From Thermoplasmata archaeon (GTDB taxonomy: Archaea; Thermoplasmatota; Thermoplasmata; Thermoplasmatales; Thermoplasmataceae), in assembly GCA_021826795.1 (NCBI GenBank), contig JAKAYM010000135.1, positions 1 through 5,148 on the forward strand: a stretch of 5,148 nucleotides of DNA. Direction: 5' to 3'. The position numbers and the translations under genes are program-made. Below, in pieces: positions 4,219 through 5,148 of this stretch. The notes beneath the pieces were generated by a model. It searched no databases. It was not told where the DNA came from and worked only from the letters and a program-made list of their open reading frames with translations. Positions within the stretch are counted from its first letter, which is position 1, and each line of letters starts with the position of its first letter.

Positions 4219-5148
4219 ATGAATGTTAGAGATATAGACACAAAATTAGATATGAAATTGAAGTTAGTCATATCCGATAATACAGATATCTTCAGATGGT
4301 CTAAACTTCATGATTTGGGCATGAGTATTTTTATCAAAGAAGATTCAAAAAATCCTGAAGACTATTACTTTCAGGCTTTTATAATGAAAAACAAAGTACA
4401 TTCGGAGGTTAAAGAACTTATCGAAACATACAGTCCAGTGGAAACTGAAAACTATTATATGCTTTCTCATCCCATCATTAACACTAAAATTCTTTCCCTT
4501 ATAAAGGAATTATGGACTGTGCCATCCATAGCATTCGGTGAAACTACCATAGAAGGTGGAAAACTCATTCTGAGAATGAGATTCCACAGACTGTATAAAA
4601 AAGATTTATCCTTAATATTAAACAAATATCTGGCGATACCATATTTTGTGGATGATATGACACTCACTGAAAGTGTAGGAGGAACTGTTTTATTGGGAAA
4701 GAAAAATAGCAGAATGCCACTTTCCATCATTCAGTATTCAATTCCTGTATCAATTCATTCAGAAGATTACGCAGTTGAAGTGCTGGAAAAGAATAATGGT
4801 ATAGCACAGGTTGTGGAGAATCCATATAACAGGAATGATTTCAAGGTCATTATTTTTACAGAAAATCATGTAAAAGAAAGAAATGGGTTTACCTGCATTT
4901 CAGAAGAGGATAATATATATGAGACATATGCCAGCAATAAACTGCTTAGCTTCATCAGGGATAAGGCAAATTCTCGGGGCATCTTCAGGAATCTACTGCT
5001 GATCATAGTAAAGGATGGACGTATGTATTCTAATTCAGTAATAGCATCTAACAGGATCATGGAATATACTAAAACGGTTTTTTCCTCATCTTTAGAACTT
5101 TATGGTAAAAATGTTGTAAGGTTAGAAAATTCCTGTGAATTTGATCCT
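4219..5148 (+). CDS. Uncharacterised protein, possible regulator; 3' end outside the window
   Basis: From the ATG at 4219 the frame is open for 310 codons to the window edge without a stop, which in DNA this AT-rich is strong evidence of coding. The start is supported by a box A about 25 bases upstream; another in-frame ATG is codon 12. The product is soluble-looking, with mixed charge, no signal peptide and no long hydrophobic stretch. It alternates beta-like stretches (for example LKLVISD 14-20, GGKLILRMRF 113-122, FKVIIFTE 208-215, NLLLIIVKDG 258-267) with helices, suggesting two or three alpha/beta modules. I recognise no catalytic motif and see no helix-turn-helix in the visible part. 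Archaeal regulators of the bacterio-opsin-activator (HTH_10) type carry their DNA-binding domain at the C-terminus, which would lie beyond the window. That idea, plus divergent orientation to the operon, makes a regulator plausible but unproven. Confidence 0.85.
   Translation, partial: MNVRDIDTKLDMKLKLVISDNTDIFRWSKLHDLGMSIFIKEDSKNPEDYYFQAFIMKNKVHSEVKELIETYSPVETENYYMLSHPIINTKILSLIKELWTVPSIAFGETTIEGGKLILRMRFHRLYKKDLSLILNKYLAIPYFVDDMTLTESVGGTVLLGKKNSRMPLSIIQYSIPVSIHSEDYAVEVLEKNNGIAQVVENPYNRNDFKVIIFTENHVKERNGFTCISEEDNIYETYASNKLLSFIRDKANSRGIFRNLLLIIVKDGRMYSNSVIASNRIMEYTKTVFSSSLELYGKNVVRLENSCEFDP

Noticed and set aside
4467..5060. Two minus-strand frames (4467-4730 and 4866-5060)
   Set aside because: Both lie opposite the 310-codon plus-strand gene, which has a placed promoter and a continuous frame; they have no recognisable content.
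1..5148. CRISPR array, tRNA, rRNA or complete insertion sequence
   Set aside because: I saw no regularly spaced repeats, no cloverleaf or rRNA-like stretch, and no transposase motifs in the window.

Overview
The window looks like a piece of an AT-rich archaeal chromosome, most probably from the Thermoplasmatales (Ferroplasma, Acidiplasma or Cuniculiplasma type). This is inferred, not proven. The support is that TATA-like box A elements lie about 24-26 bases upstream of most start codons, the pattern expected of leaderless archaeal transcripts. A T-run terminator follows one operon, one internal gene has a Shine-Dalgarno match to GGAGGTGA, and ATA, AGA and AGG codons are common.

Layout from left to right: (1) positions 1-73 hold the first 24 codons of a leftward HAD-superfamily phosphatase that runs off the window. 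(2) Positions 74-516 have no convincing gene. They contain the HAD promoter with a 10-bp direct repeat, a bulged inverted repeat, a doubtful 42-codon ORF with its own box A, and a hairpin just after the next gene. (3) Positions 517-1989 (minus) encode a 14-helix MFS transporter with its own promoter. (4) Positions 2146-4062 (minus) form a tight three-gene operon. It encodes the N-terminal half of a four-carbon acid sugar kinase (DUF1537 family), the C-terminal half of the same kinase, and a PdxA2-type dehydrogenase. (5) Positions 4063-4218 are a divergent promoter region. (6) From 4219 to the right edge a rightward gene encodes at least 310 residues of an uncharacterised protein. It is absent from simple start-to-stop ORF lists because its stop lies outside the window.

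Inferred role: the kinase would phosphorylate a four-carbon sugar acid (D-threonate is the best guess, D-erythronate possible) at O4. The PdxA2 enzyme would oxidise and decarboxylate the product to dihydroxyacetone phosphate with NAD+. The MFS protein could import the sugar acid or move a related compound, and the divergent gene could regulate the cassette. The kinase/PdxA2 pairing is established in bacteria.

The most unusual feature is that the kinase is split exactly at its domain boundary by one in-frame TAG followed immediately by ATG, with a good Shine-Dalgarno sequence placed for restart. A second lead is the motif ACAATGAAnG, found by eye near the starts of the operon, the transporter and the divergent gene.
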